Made by a program: the position numbers and the translations under genes. A stretch of DNA of 64,000 nucleotides, from NCBI RefSeq assembly GCF_000266905.1, contig NC_018027.1, positions 2,852,001-2,916,000 of the forward strand. Direction: 5' to 3'. Shown here in pieces: positions 31,801 to 40,318 of this stretch. Origin of the DNA: Mycolicibacterium chubuense NBB4 (lineage in GTDB: Bacteria; Actinomycetota; Actinomycetes; Mycobacteriales; Mycobacteriaceae). The first letter of the stretch is position 1. Each line of letters begins with the position of its first letter. Under the pieces are notes generated by a model. It did no database searches, was not told the origin of the DNA, and was given only the letters and a program-made list of their open reading frames with translations.

Positions 31801-33289
31801 CTACGAGAACCAGACCGTGGCCTCATTGGCCAAGGTGCTCACCGCGCGGTACGCCGAGGGCGGCCTGGCCCGCCAGACGCTCGACGACGTGGTGACCCCG
31901 CCGGTGCCGCCGAACGTGGCGTACTTCCTGGAGCACGGCCTGCACGACCTGGGCCGCTGGCGGGTCCCGGTGATCCTCGGCCTGCGCTCCGACATCGGCG
32001 AGGCCGACGTCACCGCGGTGCTGACCGCGCTCACCGAAGCGCACGACGCGCTGCGGGTGCACCTGGTCGAACGCGCGGGCACCTGGGAGCAGCACATCGC
32101 CGACCCGGGCGAGTTCACCGCGCTGGTGAGCACGCAGCTGCCCGGCGACGTGACCGCGGGCAGCCTCGAGGAACGCGAGGCGGTGCAGGCCATCCTGGAC
32201 GCCCAGATCCGCGAACACCAGCTGCTCAGTGCGCCCCTGTCGGCGACGTTCATCCGCGGCGCGGCGGGTGGACCGTCGTATCTCGCGCTCAGCGTGCACG
32301 GCCTGGCGGCCGGCGGGGGCGACGACGGTGTCTCCCGCGACGTGCTCCTCACCGACATCTTCACCGCGTTCAACCAGCGGATGGCGGGGGAGGAGATCGC
32401 ACTGGCGCCGGTGGCCACCTCGTGGCGCGAGTGGTCGCAGCGCTGCGCCGGTCTCGCCGCTCATCCGGCGGTGCTCGACAGCCGCGAGTACTGGCTGGAG
32501 ACGGCGAACCGGCCGACGCTCAGCGTGGCGGGCCGCGAGTCCGCGGAACGGCCCGGCGCCGACGACCTGGCGCGGCACTCGACGACCTTGTCGCCGGCCG
32601 ACACCGGGGAGATCGACGACGCCCGGCGCCGGCTGCGCCTGCCGGTCGAGGAAATCCTGCTGGCCGCGCTGGGCCGCACGATCGCGGCCACCGTCGGGGA
32701 GGGTGCCGTCGCCGTCGACCTGGGCGGTCGGGGCCGGTCGGTGCTCAAGCCCGACGTGGACCTGCAGCGCACGGTCGGCTGGTTCAGCACCCTGCACCCG
32801 GTCGTCCTGAAGGCGTCCTCGCCGCAGCAGACCGGCGCCGGGGAGCTGCTCGAGGACGTGCGGGAGACGCTGAAGGCGGTGCCGCACTACGGCATCGGTT
32901 ACGGCCTGCTGCGCTACATGTACGCGCCGACCGCGCGCGTGCTGGCCGCCACCCGCCCCGCCGACATCCTGTTCACCCACGTCGGGACCATCCCGGACGC
33001 GCCGGCCGATCAGCCCGACGACGCTCCGGTGCGGTTCGACACCGACACCGCGATGCCGATCCGCGACGCGCTGCCGGGTCTGGGTCACGCGCTCGAGCTG
33101 CGCGTGTACCGCACCTCCGGGGTGTTGCACGTGGACTGGTGGTACGACAGTCGCCGCCTGGGACCGACGGATGTGGAATCCTTTGCCCGGCAGTACTCGT
33201 CCGCGCTTCTCGAGATCACCCGGGAAGCGCTCGCGGACGAGGACGCCGACGCGGCCGGCGACGAGCTGGCCTTGGTTGATCTGTCGTGA
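28847..33289 (+). CDS. ppsE: PKS5: terminal PpsE-type synthase, KS-AT-ACP with C-terminal condensation-like domain
   Basis: 1480 residues against about 1488 for PpsE. It starts with a GTG overlapping the PKS4 stop (GTGA). KS has Cys190, then ETHGTGT and SNIGHLE. AT has Ser638 in GHSIGE and motif HAFH, unlike the VASH of the other four. No reductive domain is present. The ACP has Ser963 in ELGGDSLIAI. A condensation-like domain spans about 1010-1470; its HHxxxDG motif is degenerate (VHGLAAG, followed by a GGDDG insert), which from memory is also so in PpsE. It performs the last elongation and gives a beta-keto end; release probably needs TesA. HAFH usually marks malonyl selection, though PpsE itself is reported to accept methylmalonyl. 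Position just before drrABC matches the PDIM locus exactly. Confidence 0.93.
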   Translation: MTSSTPAELPDNAIAVIGMAGKFPGADSVSAFWRNLRGGVESIVDLTEDDLRANGVTDRALASRGYVRRAGLLPGIEEFDADFFGFTPYAARMLDPQHRLFLQSVFHALEDAGYDPKGLESTVGVFGTSSSSGYLLHNLMSNFDPMMVIGQGASFEMVNLSLQNDKDHLATRVAHQFDFRGPALSVATACSSSLVAVHLACQSILNGECDIALAGGSSLRVPHRVGYWYEQGAMVSPTGQCRPFDVRSDGTIFASGVGVVVLKALPDAIDDGDRIHAVIRGSALNNDGATKMTYAAPNALGQAEVIAEAHAIAGVDASTITYVETHGTGTPLGDPIEIEGLRQAFELAEETRSAPCYLGSVKSNIGHLETAAGIAGLIKAILCLEHKEIPATLHYTSPNPELHIDRGPFRIRSADGPWEADGIRRAGVSSFGVGGTNAHIVLEEAPNAPAPTPSARPQVLVLSAKTEEALAQSRAALAAELSESFGSDEISLPDAAYTLTRRRKDPIRLAAVVHDQANAATVLSAAETDNVFVGPGVLDAESSDDRVAFLFPGQGAQHIGMARGLYDNEPVFTRHFDECASAFSDEMGYDLRAEIFDGVGRNLEHTDRAQPALFTVEYALAKLIQSYGVEPAIMAGHSIGEYPAATLAGVFDLDTAVKVVAMRARLMHAAPRGVMVAVPLSPEAIAEHLTPDVDVATINDPGSCVIAGSEDAIRTFQAALAEKGIVARRVRTSHAFHSRLMDPVVAEFTTFLSGMTLREPQIPLLSNITGTTMSAGEATNPATWARQIRATVRFADELDMLLSDPARVLVEVGPGGTLTSSAGRHPRWSDKHRTVRLMRHQAQNRSDHDTFLLALGQLWAADIDVDWNQGADESRTLVTLPGYPFAKQRHWVEHNVNAAWVTGDANAGGVSGAATSAGAGIPGPVAAGGKSSVETSLQRIWSQCLGLPDIDRNANFFELGGDSLIAISVAMTAGHQGLDLTPQDLYENQTVASLAKVLTARYAEGGLARQTLDDVVTPPVPPNVAYFLEHGLHDLGRWRVPVILGLRSDIGEADVTAVLTALTEAHDALRVHLVERAGTWEQHIADPGEFTALVSTQLPGDVTAGSLEEREAVQAILDAQIREHQLLSAPLSATFIRGAAGGPSYLALSVHGLAAGGGDDGVSRDVLLTDIFTAFNQRMAGEEIALAPVATSWREWSQRCAGLAAHPAVLDSREYWLETANRPTLSVAGRESAERPGADDLARHSTTLSPADTGEIDDARRRLRLPVEEILLAALGRTIAATVGEGAVAVDLGGRGRSVLKPDVDLQRTVGWFSTLHPVVLKASSPQQTGAGELLEDVRETLKAVPHYGIGYGLLRYMYAPTARVLAATRPADILFTHVGTIPDAPADQPDDAPVRFDTDTAMPIRDALPGLGHALELRVYRTSGVLHVDWWYDSRRLGPTDVESFARQYSSALLEITREALADEDADAAGDELALVDLS

Positions 33290-33312
33290 CCCGCAGGGGT
33301 CAGGAGGAACGC

Positions 33313-34317
33313 ATGGCCGGCTCTGAGAAGACGGTGGTCGTCGCCGGGATCAAGAAGTCCTTCGGCTCGGTCACCGCGCTGCGCGACGTCAGTTTCGAGG
33401 TCGAGCGCGGCGAGGTGCTGGGCCTGCTCGGCCCGAACGGCGCGGGCAAGACGACGACGGTGAACATCCTGTCGACGCTGATCACGCCCGACAGCGGACG
33501 GGCGCTGATCGCCGGCCACGACGTGGTCGGCGATCCGGCGGGGGTCCGCCGTTCGCTGATGCTGACAGGGCAGTACGCCGCCCTGGACGACATGCTCACC
33601 GGCCGGGAGAACCTGCTGATGTTCGGCCGGCTGCAGGGACTGAAGAAGAGGGTCGCCAAGGAGCGCGCCGTCGAGCTGCTCGAGCAGTTCGATCTGGTGG
33701 CCGCCGGCGACAGGCCGGTCAGCACCTACTCCGGCGGCATGAAGCGCCGCATCGACATCGCGTGCGGGCTGGTGGTCCGCCCCGAGGTGGTGTTCCTCGA
33801 CGAGCCGACCACCGGGCTGGATCCGCGCAGCCGCCAGGCGATCTGGGAGTTGGTCACCGACTTCAAGGAAGCGGGCATCGCGACGCTGCTGACCACGCAG
33901 TACCTCGAGGAGGCCGACCTGCTCTCCGACCGCATCATCGTGATCGACAAGGGCACGGTGATCGCCGAGGGCACCGCCGATCAGCTCAAGGAGCGCACCG
34001 GCGGCACCTACTGCGAGATCGTGCCGCGCCACATGCGGGACGTCGCCGAGGTCGTGCGGGTGCTCGGTCCGCTGCTGCCGGCCGCGAATCGGGCCGCGCT
34101 GACCGAGACGTCGGACCGGATCTCGATGCCGGCGCCGGACGGGCCGAACACCCTCATGCAGGCGCTGCAGCTGCTCAGCGAGGCCCGCATCGAGCTGATG
34201 GACATCGCGCTGCGCCGGCCCTCGCTGGACGAGGTGTTCCTCGCGCTCACCGGCGACGACCCCCGCAAACGCCGGGACGACGCCGACGAGCGTGTGGCCG
34301 CGGACGCCTACGCGTGA
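33313..34317 (+). CDS. drrA: ABC transporter ATPase DrrA (lipid export)
   Basis: 334 residues, the ATP-binding subunit of a daunorubicin-resistance-type exporter that with DrrB and DrrC moves PDIM-type lipids to the envelope. Walker A is GPNGAGKT at 40-47, signature YSGGM at 139-143, Walker B VVFLDE at 159-164, and TTQYLEEAD contains the Gln-rich variant of the H-loop common in DrrA proteins. The C-terminal extension after about 230 is typical of the family. I chose ATG 33313 because CAGGAGGA (33301-33308) lies ideally upstream; an in-frame GTG at 33286 overlaps the ppsE stop and would add nine residues. The stop overlaps the drrB start (GTGA). Confidence 0.95.
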   Translation: MAGSEKTVVVAGIKKSFGSVTALRDVSFEVERGEVLGLLGPNGAGKTTTVNILSTLITPDSGRALIAGHDVVGDPAGVRRSLMLTGQYAALDDMLTGRENLLMFGRLQGLKKRVAKERAVELLEQFDLVAAGDRPVSTYSGGMKRRIDIACGLVVRPEVVFLDEPTTGLDPRSRQAIWELVTDFKEAGIATLLTTQYLEEADLLSDRIIVIDKGTVIAEGTADQLKERTGGTYCEIVPRHMRDVAEVVRVLGPLLPAANRAALTETSDRISMPAPDGPNTLMQALQLLSEARIELMDIALRRPSLDEVFLALTGDDPRKRRDDADERVAADAYA

Positions 34318-35162
34318 CCGCGAAGTCCGCCGTCGTCGCCGCGCCGCGGTCCACGACTGTTCCCACCGGAAAGCGGCCACGGGTCTCGACCGTGCAGCAG
34401 TGGTGGGTGCTGACGGTCCGCATGATCACCCCCACGCTGCGCAACGGGGAGCTGGCCACCCAGGTCGTCGGCTCGATCGTCTTCACCATCGGCTACTACC
34501 TGCCGCTCAAGCAGATGATGGGCGCGGTGCAGCCGCTGAGCAGCTACGGGCAATACCTGACACCGCTGATCCTCCTGCAGGCGATCTGGTTCGCGGCGGT
34601 GTCGGCCGCGTTCCGGTCGGCCACCGACTCGGTGCAGGGCATCAACCGGCGGTTCCGCGCCATGCCGATCCCGGCGGTGATGCCGCTGGCGTCGCGACTG
34701 ACCGCGAGCATGTACCGCTGCTGTATCGCCCTGGTGGTGTCGGTGGCCTGCGGCCACGTGATCGGATTCCGATTCCACGGAACCGTCGGCCAGATCGCGG
34801 CGTTCGTCGGGCTGGTGCTGCTCGTCGGCGCCGCGCTCGCGATCATCGGTGACCTGATCGGCATCGCCACCCAGAATCCCGAGGCGACCGCACCGATGAT
34901 GCTCGTGCCGCAGCTGACACTGGGTCTGGCGTCGGTAGGCCTGCAGCCGGTGGAGCGGTTCCCGGAGTGGATCCAGGGCTTCGTCCGCAACCAGCCGCTG
35001 TCGCAGTGGGTGTACGGCCTGCAGGCACTGGCCGGCGACACCACCGACGCCGCGCCGGAGGCGACGTGGTCCGTGCTCGCGCCCGGTCTGGCGTGGGCCG
35101 CCGGCTCGGCAGTGGTCGCGGTCGCGCTGCACGTGGTGGTGACCAGGAGGCGGCGCTCGTGA
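34314..35162 (+). CDS. drrB: ABC transporter permease DrrB
   Basis: 282 residues, an integral membrane subunit of the Drr exporter (ABC-2 family). About six hydrophobic segments are visible, beginning with VVGSIVFTIGYYLPL near residue 50 and ending with AGSAVVAVALHVVV before a basic RRRRS tail. The start is GTG 34314, overlapping the drrA stop; the drrB stop in turn overlaps the drrC start. Such coupling favours balanced subunit production. Size and order are as in the PDIM locus. Confidence 0.92.
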   Translation: MTAKSAVVAAPRSTTVPTGKRPRVSTVQQWWVLTVRMITPTLRNGELATQVVGSIVFTIGYYLPLKQMMGAVQPLSSYGQYLTPLILLQAIWFAAVSAAFRSATDSVQGINRRFRAMPIPAVMPLASRLTASMYRCCIALVVSVACGHVIGFRFHGTVGQIAAFVGLVLLVGAALAIIGDLIGIATQNPEATAPMMLVPQLTLGLASVGLQPVERFPEWIQGFVRNQPLSQWVYGLQALAGDTTDAAPEATWSVLAPGLAWAAGSAVVAVALHVVVTRRRRS

Positions 35163-36010
35163 GCAGCACCGCACACAGCGAGCGCGTCCACGCCCCGTAC
35201 CGGCCCGGCAGGCATCGCGTCCAACGATTGTGGGAGAACTCGCCGCGGCGGCTGATCCCGCAGGTGGCCGTTCTCACGGCGCGCATCCTGCGGCGCTGGA
35301 GCCGCGACCCCGCGACGCTGGTGCAGTCGCTGGTGATGCCTGCCGGCTTCCTGGTCGCGCTGGACATCGTGTTCGGTGACGTCATCAAGCAGGTCACCGG
35401 GCAGAGCGGTCTGTACGGCCAGGTTCCGCTCGTCGCACTCGTCGGCGGCATGACCGGCGCGATCATCGGCGCCATCGGCGTGATGCGGGAGCGGGAGGTC
35501 GGTCTGCTGGCCCGGCTGTGGGTGGTGCCCATGCACCGCGCCGCGGGCCTGCTGGCCCGGCTGAGCGCCGACTTCATCCGGATCGTGGTGATCACGCTGG
35601 CCGCGATGTGCGTCGGGATCGCGCTCGGGTTCCGTTTCGAGCAGGGCATCCTCGCAGCGCTCGTGTGGGTCGTTCTGCCCGCCGTCTCGAGCATCGCCGT
35701 CTCGGTGGCGGTGCTCACGCTGGCCCTGTACTCGTCGAGCACGCTCGTGCCGCAGGCCACCGACATCGTCATCGCGATCCTGATGTTCTTCTCGATCGGC
35801 TTCGTCCCGCTCGACCAGTACCCCGACTGGCTGCAACCGTTCGTCGAGCACCAACCGGTCAGCTATACGATCAAGGCGATGCGGGGCCTGTCCCTCGAGG
35901 GGCCGATCGCCGAACCGTTGCTCTACACCGTGCTGTGGTCGGCCGGCATTCTCGCGGTGTGCGCAGTGCCGCTGGCCATCGGGTACCGCAGAGCCAGCAA
36001 GCGTGGTTGA
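35159..36010 (+). CDS. drrC: ABC transporter permease DrrC
   Basis: 283 residues, second membrane subunit of the ABC-2 exporter. A roughly 40-residue hydrophilic N-terminus precedes about six hydrophobic segments (for example LVMPAGFLVALDIVFG, VVITLAAMCVGIALGF and DIVIAILMFFSIGFVPL). The family motif around MREREVGLLARLWVVP lies in the cytoplasmic loop after the second helix. The start is GTG 35159, overlapping drrB by four bases. In M. tuberculosis drrC is needed for surface localisation of PDIM. A 37-base spacer follows before papA5. Confidence 0.92.
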   Translation: MSSTAHSERVHAPYRPGRHRVQRLWENSPRRLIPQVAVLTARILRRWSRDPATLVQSLVMPAGFLVALDIVFGDVIKQVTGQSGLYGQVPLVALVGGMTGAIIGAIGVMREREVGLLARLWVVPMHRAAGLLARLSADFIRIVVITLAAMCVGIALGFRFEQGILAALVWVVLPAVSSIAVSVAVLTLALYSSSTLVPQATDIVIAILMFFSIGFVPLDQYPDWLQPFVEHQPVSYTIKAMRGLSLEGPIAEPLLYTVLWSAGILAVCAVPLAIGYRRASKRG

Positions 36011-36047
36011 CCGCAAGGCGCCACCGACGTCCAGGGAGTCTTGACCC

Positions 36048-37325
36048 ATGTTTCCTTCATCGGGAATCCGGAAGCTGGCGCGCAGCGAGGAGATGTTCGC
36101 CGAGACGCACAACTTCATCGGGCTGGCGGCGCACGTCGAGGGCCCGATGGACGCCGACGCGCTCTCCGATGCGTTCGACGCCCTGCTGCAAGCGCATCCG
36201 GTCCTCGGCGGGCACCTCGAGCAGTTGCCCGACGGCAAGTGGGAGATCGTGCTCGACGACCTGATGCATCCGGGCATCGAGGTGGTGGAGCTCACCGGCG
36301 ACGAGCCGGCGCCGCCGCTGCTCTTCGACCAGACCCAGTCGCTGGTGCACCTGCGGCTCACCCTGCGCGACGGGCAGGCTCAGCCCACGCTGTACATCCA
36401 CCACAGCCTGGCCGACGGCCACCACCAGTTCAGCCTCGTCGAAGAGTTGTTCTCGACCTACACCGACCTGGTCACCACCGGCGCCGCGCGGCCGGTCAAG
36501 GTGCATCCCGCACCGGAGCCGCTCGAGGTGATCCTGGCCGACCGGGGTGTGCAGAAACGCACCCGGTCCGGGCTCGAGCGTCTGCTCGCCGCGATGTTCG
36601 TCTACGAGCTGCCGCCGTCGCGGCGCGCCCCGTCTGACGTCAATCCTGTTCTGCCGCAGCTGGTTCCGATGGAGTACTGCACGCTGTCGGAGCAGGACAC
36701 CGAAAAGATCATCGCGTTCTGCCGGGCCAACAAGCTCGGCCTCAACAGTCTGCTGTCGGCGGCGGTGCTGATGGCCGAGTGGCAGGTGCGCAACACCCCG
36801 AACGTCCCGGTGCCCTACGTCTACCCGGTCGATCTGCGCTATCTGCTGTCCCCGCCGGTGTCGGCCACCGAGAGCACCAACCCGGTCGGCATCGCGACCT
36901 ACCTGGCCGAGATCCACCAGGGCACCGACGTCGTCGACCTGGCCCGCGACATCAACGACACCTACAAGAAGGACATCGCCGAGGGCGTGATCCAGCAGAG
37001 TTTCCTGCATTTCAGCCCGCAGTACGTGGGCAATCCGCCGGGCCTGCCGGACGTCGTGATGTTCACCGACAACGGTATCGTGCCGCCGCTGCGCACCCCA
37101 CCGGAGATGAAGGTCGTCGCGAGCCACGGCGAGTTCTACTTCGCCGTCGGCGCCGGTATCGAGATCTACACGTCCAAGATCTTCAACGGGCAGTTGATGC
37201 TCGAGTACCACTCGCACGGCCCGGACCCGGAGAAGTCCATCGCGGCGATCGAGGCCCAGCTGCACAGCATCGCGGCCAGGCAGGCCTCGAGCGCCGTCGG
37301 TCAGACGGGCTTGCCGAACGCGTAG
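36048..37325 (+). CDS. papA5: PapA5-type acyltransferase (esterifies the polyketide diol)
   Basis: 425 residues against 422 in PapA5, which transfers mycocerosyl chains from the Mas ACP to the two hydroxyls of phthiocerol. The catalytic HHxxxDG is intact (H118, H119, D123, G124). From memory, similarity to PapA5 runs over the whole chain: the MFP.S.IRKL start, [28 protein letters not shown] and [10 protein letters not shown]. The context (directly after drrABC) is that of papA5. What is missing is mas: no mycocerosic acid synthase lies in the window, so the acyl donor must come from elsewhere or be a different chain. The 3' end overlaps the convergent methyltransferase gene by 25 bases. Confidence 0.93.
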   Translation: MFPSSGIRKLARSEEMFAETHNFIGLAAHVEGPMDADALSDAFDALLQAHPVLGGHLEQLPDGKWEIVLDDLMHPGIEVVELTGDEPAPPLLFDQTQSLVHLRLTLRDGQAQPTLYIHHSLADGHHQFSLVEELFSTYTDLVTTGAARPVKVHPAPEPLEVILADRGVQKRTRSGLERLLAAMFVYELPPSRRAPSDVNPVLPQLVPMEYCTLSEQDTEKIIAFCRANKLGLNSLLSAAVLMAEWQVRNTPNVPVPYVYPVDLRYLLSPPVSATESTNPVGIATYLAEIHQGTDVVDLARDINDTYKKDIAEGVIQQSFLHFSPQYVGNPPGLPDVVMFTDNGIVPPLRTPPEMKVVASHGEFYFAVGAGIEIYTSKIFNGQLMLEYHSHGPDPEKSIAAIEAQLHSIAARQASSAVGQTGLPNA

Positions 37326-38131
37326 CGATGATATTGCAGCGAGGTGCTCAACGGCGGGATCAGCGCCATCGCACGCTTCAGCGCGGCCATACCCGCACCG
37401 GTCCTCGAATAGGTGCTGGCGGTGAAAAAGTTTGCGGCAGCGAGCAATCGGATGTCGGGCAGCTTGTCCAGAATGTCCTGCGGGCGGTTGACGGCCCAGT
37501 ACAGCGTCGAGCCCGACGTCCGCACCAGCGATTGGCTCTTCTGCGTCTTGATGGCCAGCCAGTTGAAGAAGTCGATCTGCAGTTCCCCGGTGCCGAACCG
37601 GTCGACGAAGCGACGCAGCAGATCGATGCCCTCGTCCTCGGTCAGGTACATGCTGATGCCCTCGGCGATCAGCAGGGTGGGGCGGTCAGCCGGAATCCGG
37701 TCCAGCCACGTGGGTTCGGTCGCCGGCGTCGCGATCAGCTCGTAATTGGGCCGGCTCGGGTAGATCTGCTCGCGCAGCGCGATCACCTCGGGGAAATCCA
37801 CGTCGTACCACCGCACGTCGGGTCCCGGGTCGATCCGGAACACGCGACAGTCCAGCCCGCATCCCAGATGCACGACGGTGACTTCCCGGTGTGCGGCCAG
37901 GAATTCGCGCACCCAGATGTCGTACTGAGCGGTGCGCACGGTGAACAACGGAGCCCATTTCGGGGTGATCTCCAGTTCGCTCCAGTCGAAGTCGAGCTTG
38001 GCGATCGCGTCCTTGGCGAACCGGTCGCCGAGGACGGGCCGCGCGAAGTCGGCGTCGAGAGCCTTCAGGTACAACGTGGACAGCATGGTCTTCGCCGGGC
38101 CGCTGAGGTTGACCGCAACTTTGTTGTTCAC
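37301..38131 (-). CDS. SAM-dependent O-methyltransferase, LCM/TcmP-like family
   Basis: 276 residues. The N-terminus ([20 protein letters not shown]) and the SAM-binding [11 protein letters not shown] near 86-96 place it with leucine-carboxyl-methyltransferase/TcmP-type enzymes, some of which methylate carboxyl or hydroxyl groups of polyketides. [12 protein letters not shown] follows as the acidic SAM-ribose segment, and [11 protein letters not shown] is the post-II motif. I chose GTG 38131 because the homologous region begins there; the frame is open much further upstream, but that part runs antisense through the flavodoxin gene. It is convergent with papA5 and overlaps it by 25 bases. It could methylate the polyketide, in the role Rv2952 has for phthiotriol, but it is not of the Rv2952 family; the link is only positional. 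Confidence 0.85.
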   Translation of the reverse strand: MNNKVAVNLSGPAKTMLSTLYLKALDADFARPVLGDRFAKDAIAKLDFDWSELEITPKWAPLFTVRTAQYDIWVREFLAAHREVTVVHLGCGLDCRVFRIDPGPDVRWYDVDFPEVIALREQIYPSRPNYELIATPATEPTWLDRIPADRPTLLIAEGISMYLTEDEGIDLLRRFVDRFGTGELQIDFFNWLAIKTQKSQSLVRTSGSTLYWAVNRPQDILDKLPDIRLLAAANFFTASTYSRTGAGMAALKRAMALIPPLSTSLQYHRYAFGKPV

Positions 38132-38154
38132 GTGTGTGAGGCTATGCGCAAAGG

Positions 38155-38175
38155 CCCCGGGACAGCACGCCGGGG
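38155..38175. promoter_or_regulatory. Dyad in the short divergent promoter region
   Basis: CCCCGG, nine bases, then CCGGGG, centred in the 69 bases between the divergent methyltransferase and flavodoxin genes. Both promoters must fit in or near this spacer, so an operator or shared element is plausible, but the arms are short and GC-only and could be chance. Confidence 0.25.
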
Positions 38176-38200
38176 CGACCAGGAAAAGGGGTAGCAGACA

Positions 38201-38917
38201 GTGAACCGACCGGGTACGCAACCCGCGCAACCCGACCAGGAGAGGCCGGCTGCGCCGCCGCGGGTGCTGATGCTCTACTACAGCTACACCGGACAGGCCA
38301 AGAGGGTGCTCGACGCGGCGGCCGCGGTGTTCCGAGAGCGCGGATACGACGTGACCGAGGCGCCGATCGAGTTCACCGAACCCCGTTACGCCGAGCGCTT
38401 CTCCCGCTTCCCCATGCGCAAGGTGTGGCCCGAGTTCCTCGGGATGCTGCCGGCCCAGACCCTGCAGCGCACCGGTGACATCAAGACGCCCGACGCGGTC
38501 CGCACCGGCGACTACGACCTGATCTGCATCGGGTCGCCGACGTGGTGGGACACCGTGTCGATGCCGCTGCGGTCGTTCCTGAAGTCGCACGAGGCCCGAC
38601 CGGTGTTGGACGGCAAGCGTTTCGCGGTGTTCGTCGTGTGTCGCCGGAAGTGGCGCAAGAATCTCGCCGGGGTGCGCAAGCTCGCCGAGGCGAAGGGCGG
38701 CCGATACGTCGACGGCATCCACTTCACCTATCCCGGCGGGCAGCTGCCCTCGATGCTGTCGCTGACCAGTTACCTGGGATCGGGCGAGTACAAGGAGCGC
38801 TATCTCGGCGTGAAACTGCCGCCCACCAACATCAGCGACCACCAGCTCGAGGAGTCGCGGCGCTTCGCGGCGCGCGTCGCCGACAAGGTGTTCGGCAAGC
38901 GGCCCCAGGGGAAGTAG
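38201..38917 (+). CDS. Flavodoxin-like protein (FMN-binding, NADPH-dependent reductase type)
   Basis: 238 residues. The phosphate-binding loop of flavodoxins is visible as YYSYTGQAKRV at about 26-36, after a Pro-rich N-terminus of some 20 residues. GSPTWWDTVSMPLRSFL is the second flavin-binding loop. At 238 residues it is larger than the short flavodoxins, with a C-terminal extension (TSYLGSGEYKERYLG). It may pass electrons to an oxygenase or reductase, but the partner is unknown. The start is GTG 38201 after an AGGAAAAGGGG stretch. It begins a tight cluster with the next two genes (5 and 2 base gaps). Confidence 0.8.
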   Translation: MNRPGTQPAQPDQERPAAPPRVLMLYYSYTGQAKRVLDAAAAVFRERGYDVTEAPIEFTEPRYAERFSRFPMRKVWPEFLGMLPAQTLQRTGDIKTPDAVRTGDYDLICIGSPTWWDTVSMPLRSFLKSHEARPVLDGKRFAVFVVCRRKWRKNLAGVRKLAEAKGGRYVDGIHFTYPGGQLPSMLSLTSYLGSGEYKERYLGVKLPPTNISDHQLEESRRFAARVADKVFGKRPQGK

Positions 38918-38922
38918 CAGAC

Positions 38923-39429
38923 ATGCCACGCGCTTTCGACGTGTCCACCGAGACGTCGGCGGAGGTCGCCGCGGTGCAGAAGGCGTTCGGCACCCGCGAC
39001 TACTGGCTGGCCCGGCTGGCCGCCTACGGCGGGGACTCGATGACGCTGAACTCGCTGGAGGCCGGGCCGGACGGCGTCGTCGTGGTCCGCACCACCCAGG
39101 ACGTGCGCCAGGACATGCTGCCGGGCGGGATCGCCCGGATGCTGCCGGGGCAGACGACGATCGTCCGCACCGAATCGTGGCGGCCCGCCCGCGGCGGCAC
39201 GGTGCACGGTGAGTTCACCATCGCCGCCCACGGCGTGCCCAGTTCCGGCCGGGGCACGATGGTGCTCGAGCCGGTGCCTGCCGGCTCGGTGCTGCGGGTC
39301 CGCGGCACACTCGAGGTCCGGATCCCGGTGGTGGGCGGACGCATCGAGCGCTATGTCGCCGACCTGATCGCCAAGGAGGTGCCGCAGATGCAGCGGTTCA
39401 CCGCCGAGTGGATCGCCGGGGAGGCCTGA
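38923..39429 (+). CDS. DUF2505-type START/SRPBCC-like lipid-binding protein
   Basis: 168 residues. It looks like the DUF2505 family of actinobacterial proteins: a SRPBCC-like beta-sheet with long helix, seen in the alternation of strands (VVVVRTTQDV, GTVHGEFTIAAHG, SVLRVRGTLEVRIP) and a C-terminal helix (EVPQMQRFTAEWIAGE). Such folds bind hydrophobic ligands, but no activity is known for the family. The start ATG lies five bases after the flavodoxin stop, and the nitroreductase begins two bases after its own stop, so the three are surely co-transcribed. A role as carrier of a hydrophobic substrate between the two flavoproteins is speculation. Confidence 0.75.
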   Translation: MPRAFDVSTETSAEVAAVQKAFGTRDYWLARLAAYGGDSMTLNSLEAGPDGVVVVRTTQDVRQDMLPGGIARMLPGQTTIVRTESWRPARGGTVHGEFTIAAHGVPSSGRGTMVLEPVPAGSVLRVRGTLEVRIPVVGGRIERYVADLIAKEVPQMQRFTAEWIAGEA

Positions 39430-39431
39430 GC

Positions 39432-40136
39432 ATGCGTGCCCCGATTCCGTCGGCCGCCGAGGCGCTGGCACGGCTGGACATGCCGCTGGTCGAGGCGATG
39501 ATGACGCAGCGCGCGATCCGGCGCGTCCTGCCCGATCCCGTCGACGACGAGATCGTGCTGAAGTGCATCGAGCTCGCGCTGCGGGCCCCCACCGGCGCCA
39601 ACGGCCAGAACTGGGAGTTCATCGTCGTCAAGGACCCGCGGATCAAGCGGAAGCTGCAGCGGCGCTACCGGCTCGCGTGGCGGGTCTTCCACCGCACGTC
39701 CATCCGCGACATCGCCTCCTACGACGACGAGATGGCCAAGAGCGTGAAGGCCATCGAGTGGCAGCTTGAGCATTTCGCCGAGATCCCGGTGCTGGTGATC
39801 GCGTGTCTGCGGCTGAGCGCCAGGGAGGGGCGCGTGCCGTATGTGCCGATGCCGCATGCGGCCGCGTCCGCGTTCTTCGGGTCGATCTATCCGAGCGTGC
39901 AGAACCTGTTGCTGGCGGCACGGTCCATGGGGCTGGGTGCGTCGCTGATCACGTTGCCGCTGTGGAACCTGACGTCCGCGCGAAGGATCCTGAAGCTGCC
40001 GACAGAGGTGACCCCGTGCTGTGTCGTCCCGCTGGGCTGGCCGCGGGGCCGGTACGGGCCCACGACCCGCCGTCCGGTCGACGAAGTGGTGCATCTGGAC
40101 AGCTACGGCAACAGGGCCTGGTTCGGGCCCGGATAG
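39432..40136 (+). CDS. Nitroreductase-family FMN oxidoreductase
   Basis: 234 residues. The family N-terminus is clear: MMTQRAIRRV supplies the phosphate-binding arginines, followed by LRAPTGANGQNWEFIVV, the FMN-contacting segment. Later SVQNLLLAARSMGLGASLIT is the conserved central helix, and CCVVPLGWPRGRYGP the C-terminal strand. Members reduce nitro groups, quinones or enones with NAD(P)H; the physiological substrate cannot be told. ATG 39432 lies two bases after the preceding stop; an earlier in-frame GTG inside that gene is less likely. As an enone-reducing enzyme it could in principle replace a missing enoylreductase, but nothing in the sequence shows this. Confidence 0.85.
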   Translation: MRAPIPSAAEALARLDMPLVEAMMTQRAIRRVLPDPVDDEIVLKCIELALRAPTGANGQNWEFIVVKDPRIKRKLQRRYRLAWRVFHRTSIRDIASYDDEMAKSVKAIEWQLEHFAEIPVLVIACLRLSAREGRVPYVPMPHAAASAFFGSIYPSVQNLLLAARSMGLGASLITLPLWNLTSARRILKLPTEVTPCCVVPLGWPRGRYGPTTRRPVDEVVHLDSYGNRAWFGPG

Positions 40137-40166
40137 CGGCGCGACGGCCGTGCAGGCCGGGTACGG

Positions 40167-40176
40167 CGGTATACCG
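40167..40176. promoter_or_regulatory. Perfect palindrome upstream of the monooxygenase operon
   Basis: CGGTATACCG is a perfect 10-base palindrome in the 182-base spacer between the nitroreductase and monooxygenase genes. It is the sort of site a TetR- or MarR-type regulator could bind, but no regulator is encoded in the window. Chance occurrence is possible. Confidence 0.3.
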
Positions 40177-40318
40177 TGGAAGGCGAGCTCAGCACGTCCC
40201 GCCGGACCCGGTTCACCGGACGCGGCGCGCCGGCTACTGCCGGCGAGGGCGACACAAGACAGCAGTGAGGACCAAAGACCGTGACGCTGACCCCTCAGCA
40301 CCCCAGTAGGATCTGCGC

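Noticed and set aside
32300..32345. Degenerate HHxxxDG in the PKS5 condensation-like domain as sign of a dead enzyme
   Set aside because: From memory, PpsE of M. tuberculosis is also degenerate there, so this is normal for the family rather than an anomaly of this gene.
33286..33312. GTG 33286 as start of drrA, overlapping the ppsE stop
   Set aside because: The ATG at 33313 has a near-perfect ribosome site at the right distance, which the GTG lacks.
38132..38929. N-terminal extension of the methyltransferase by about 266 codons
   Set aside because: The frame is open, but this part is antisense to the flavodoxin gene, and the family N-terminus begins at GTG 38131.
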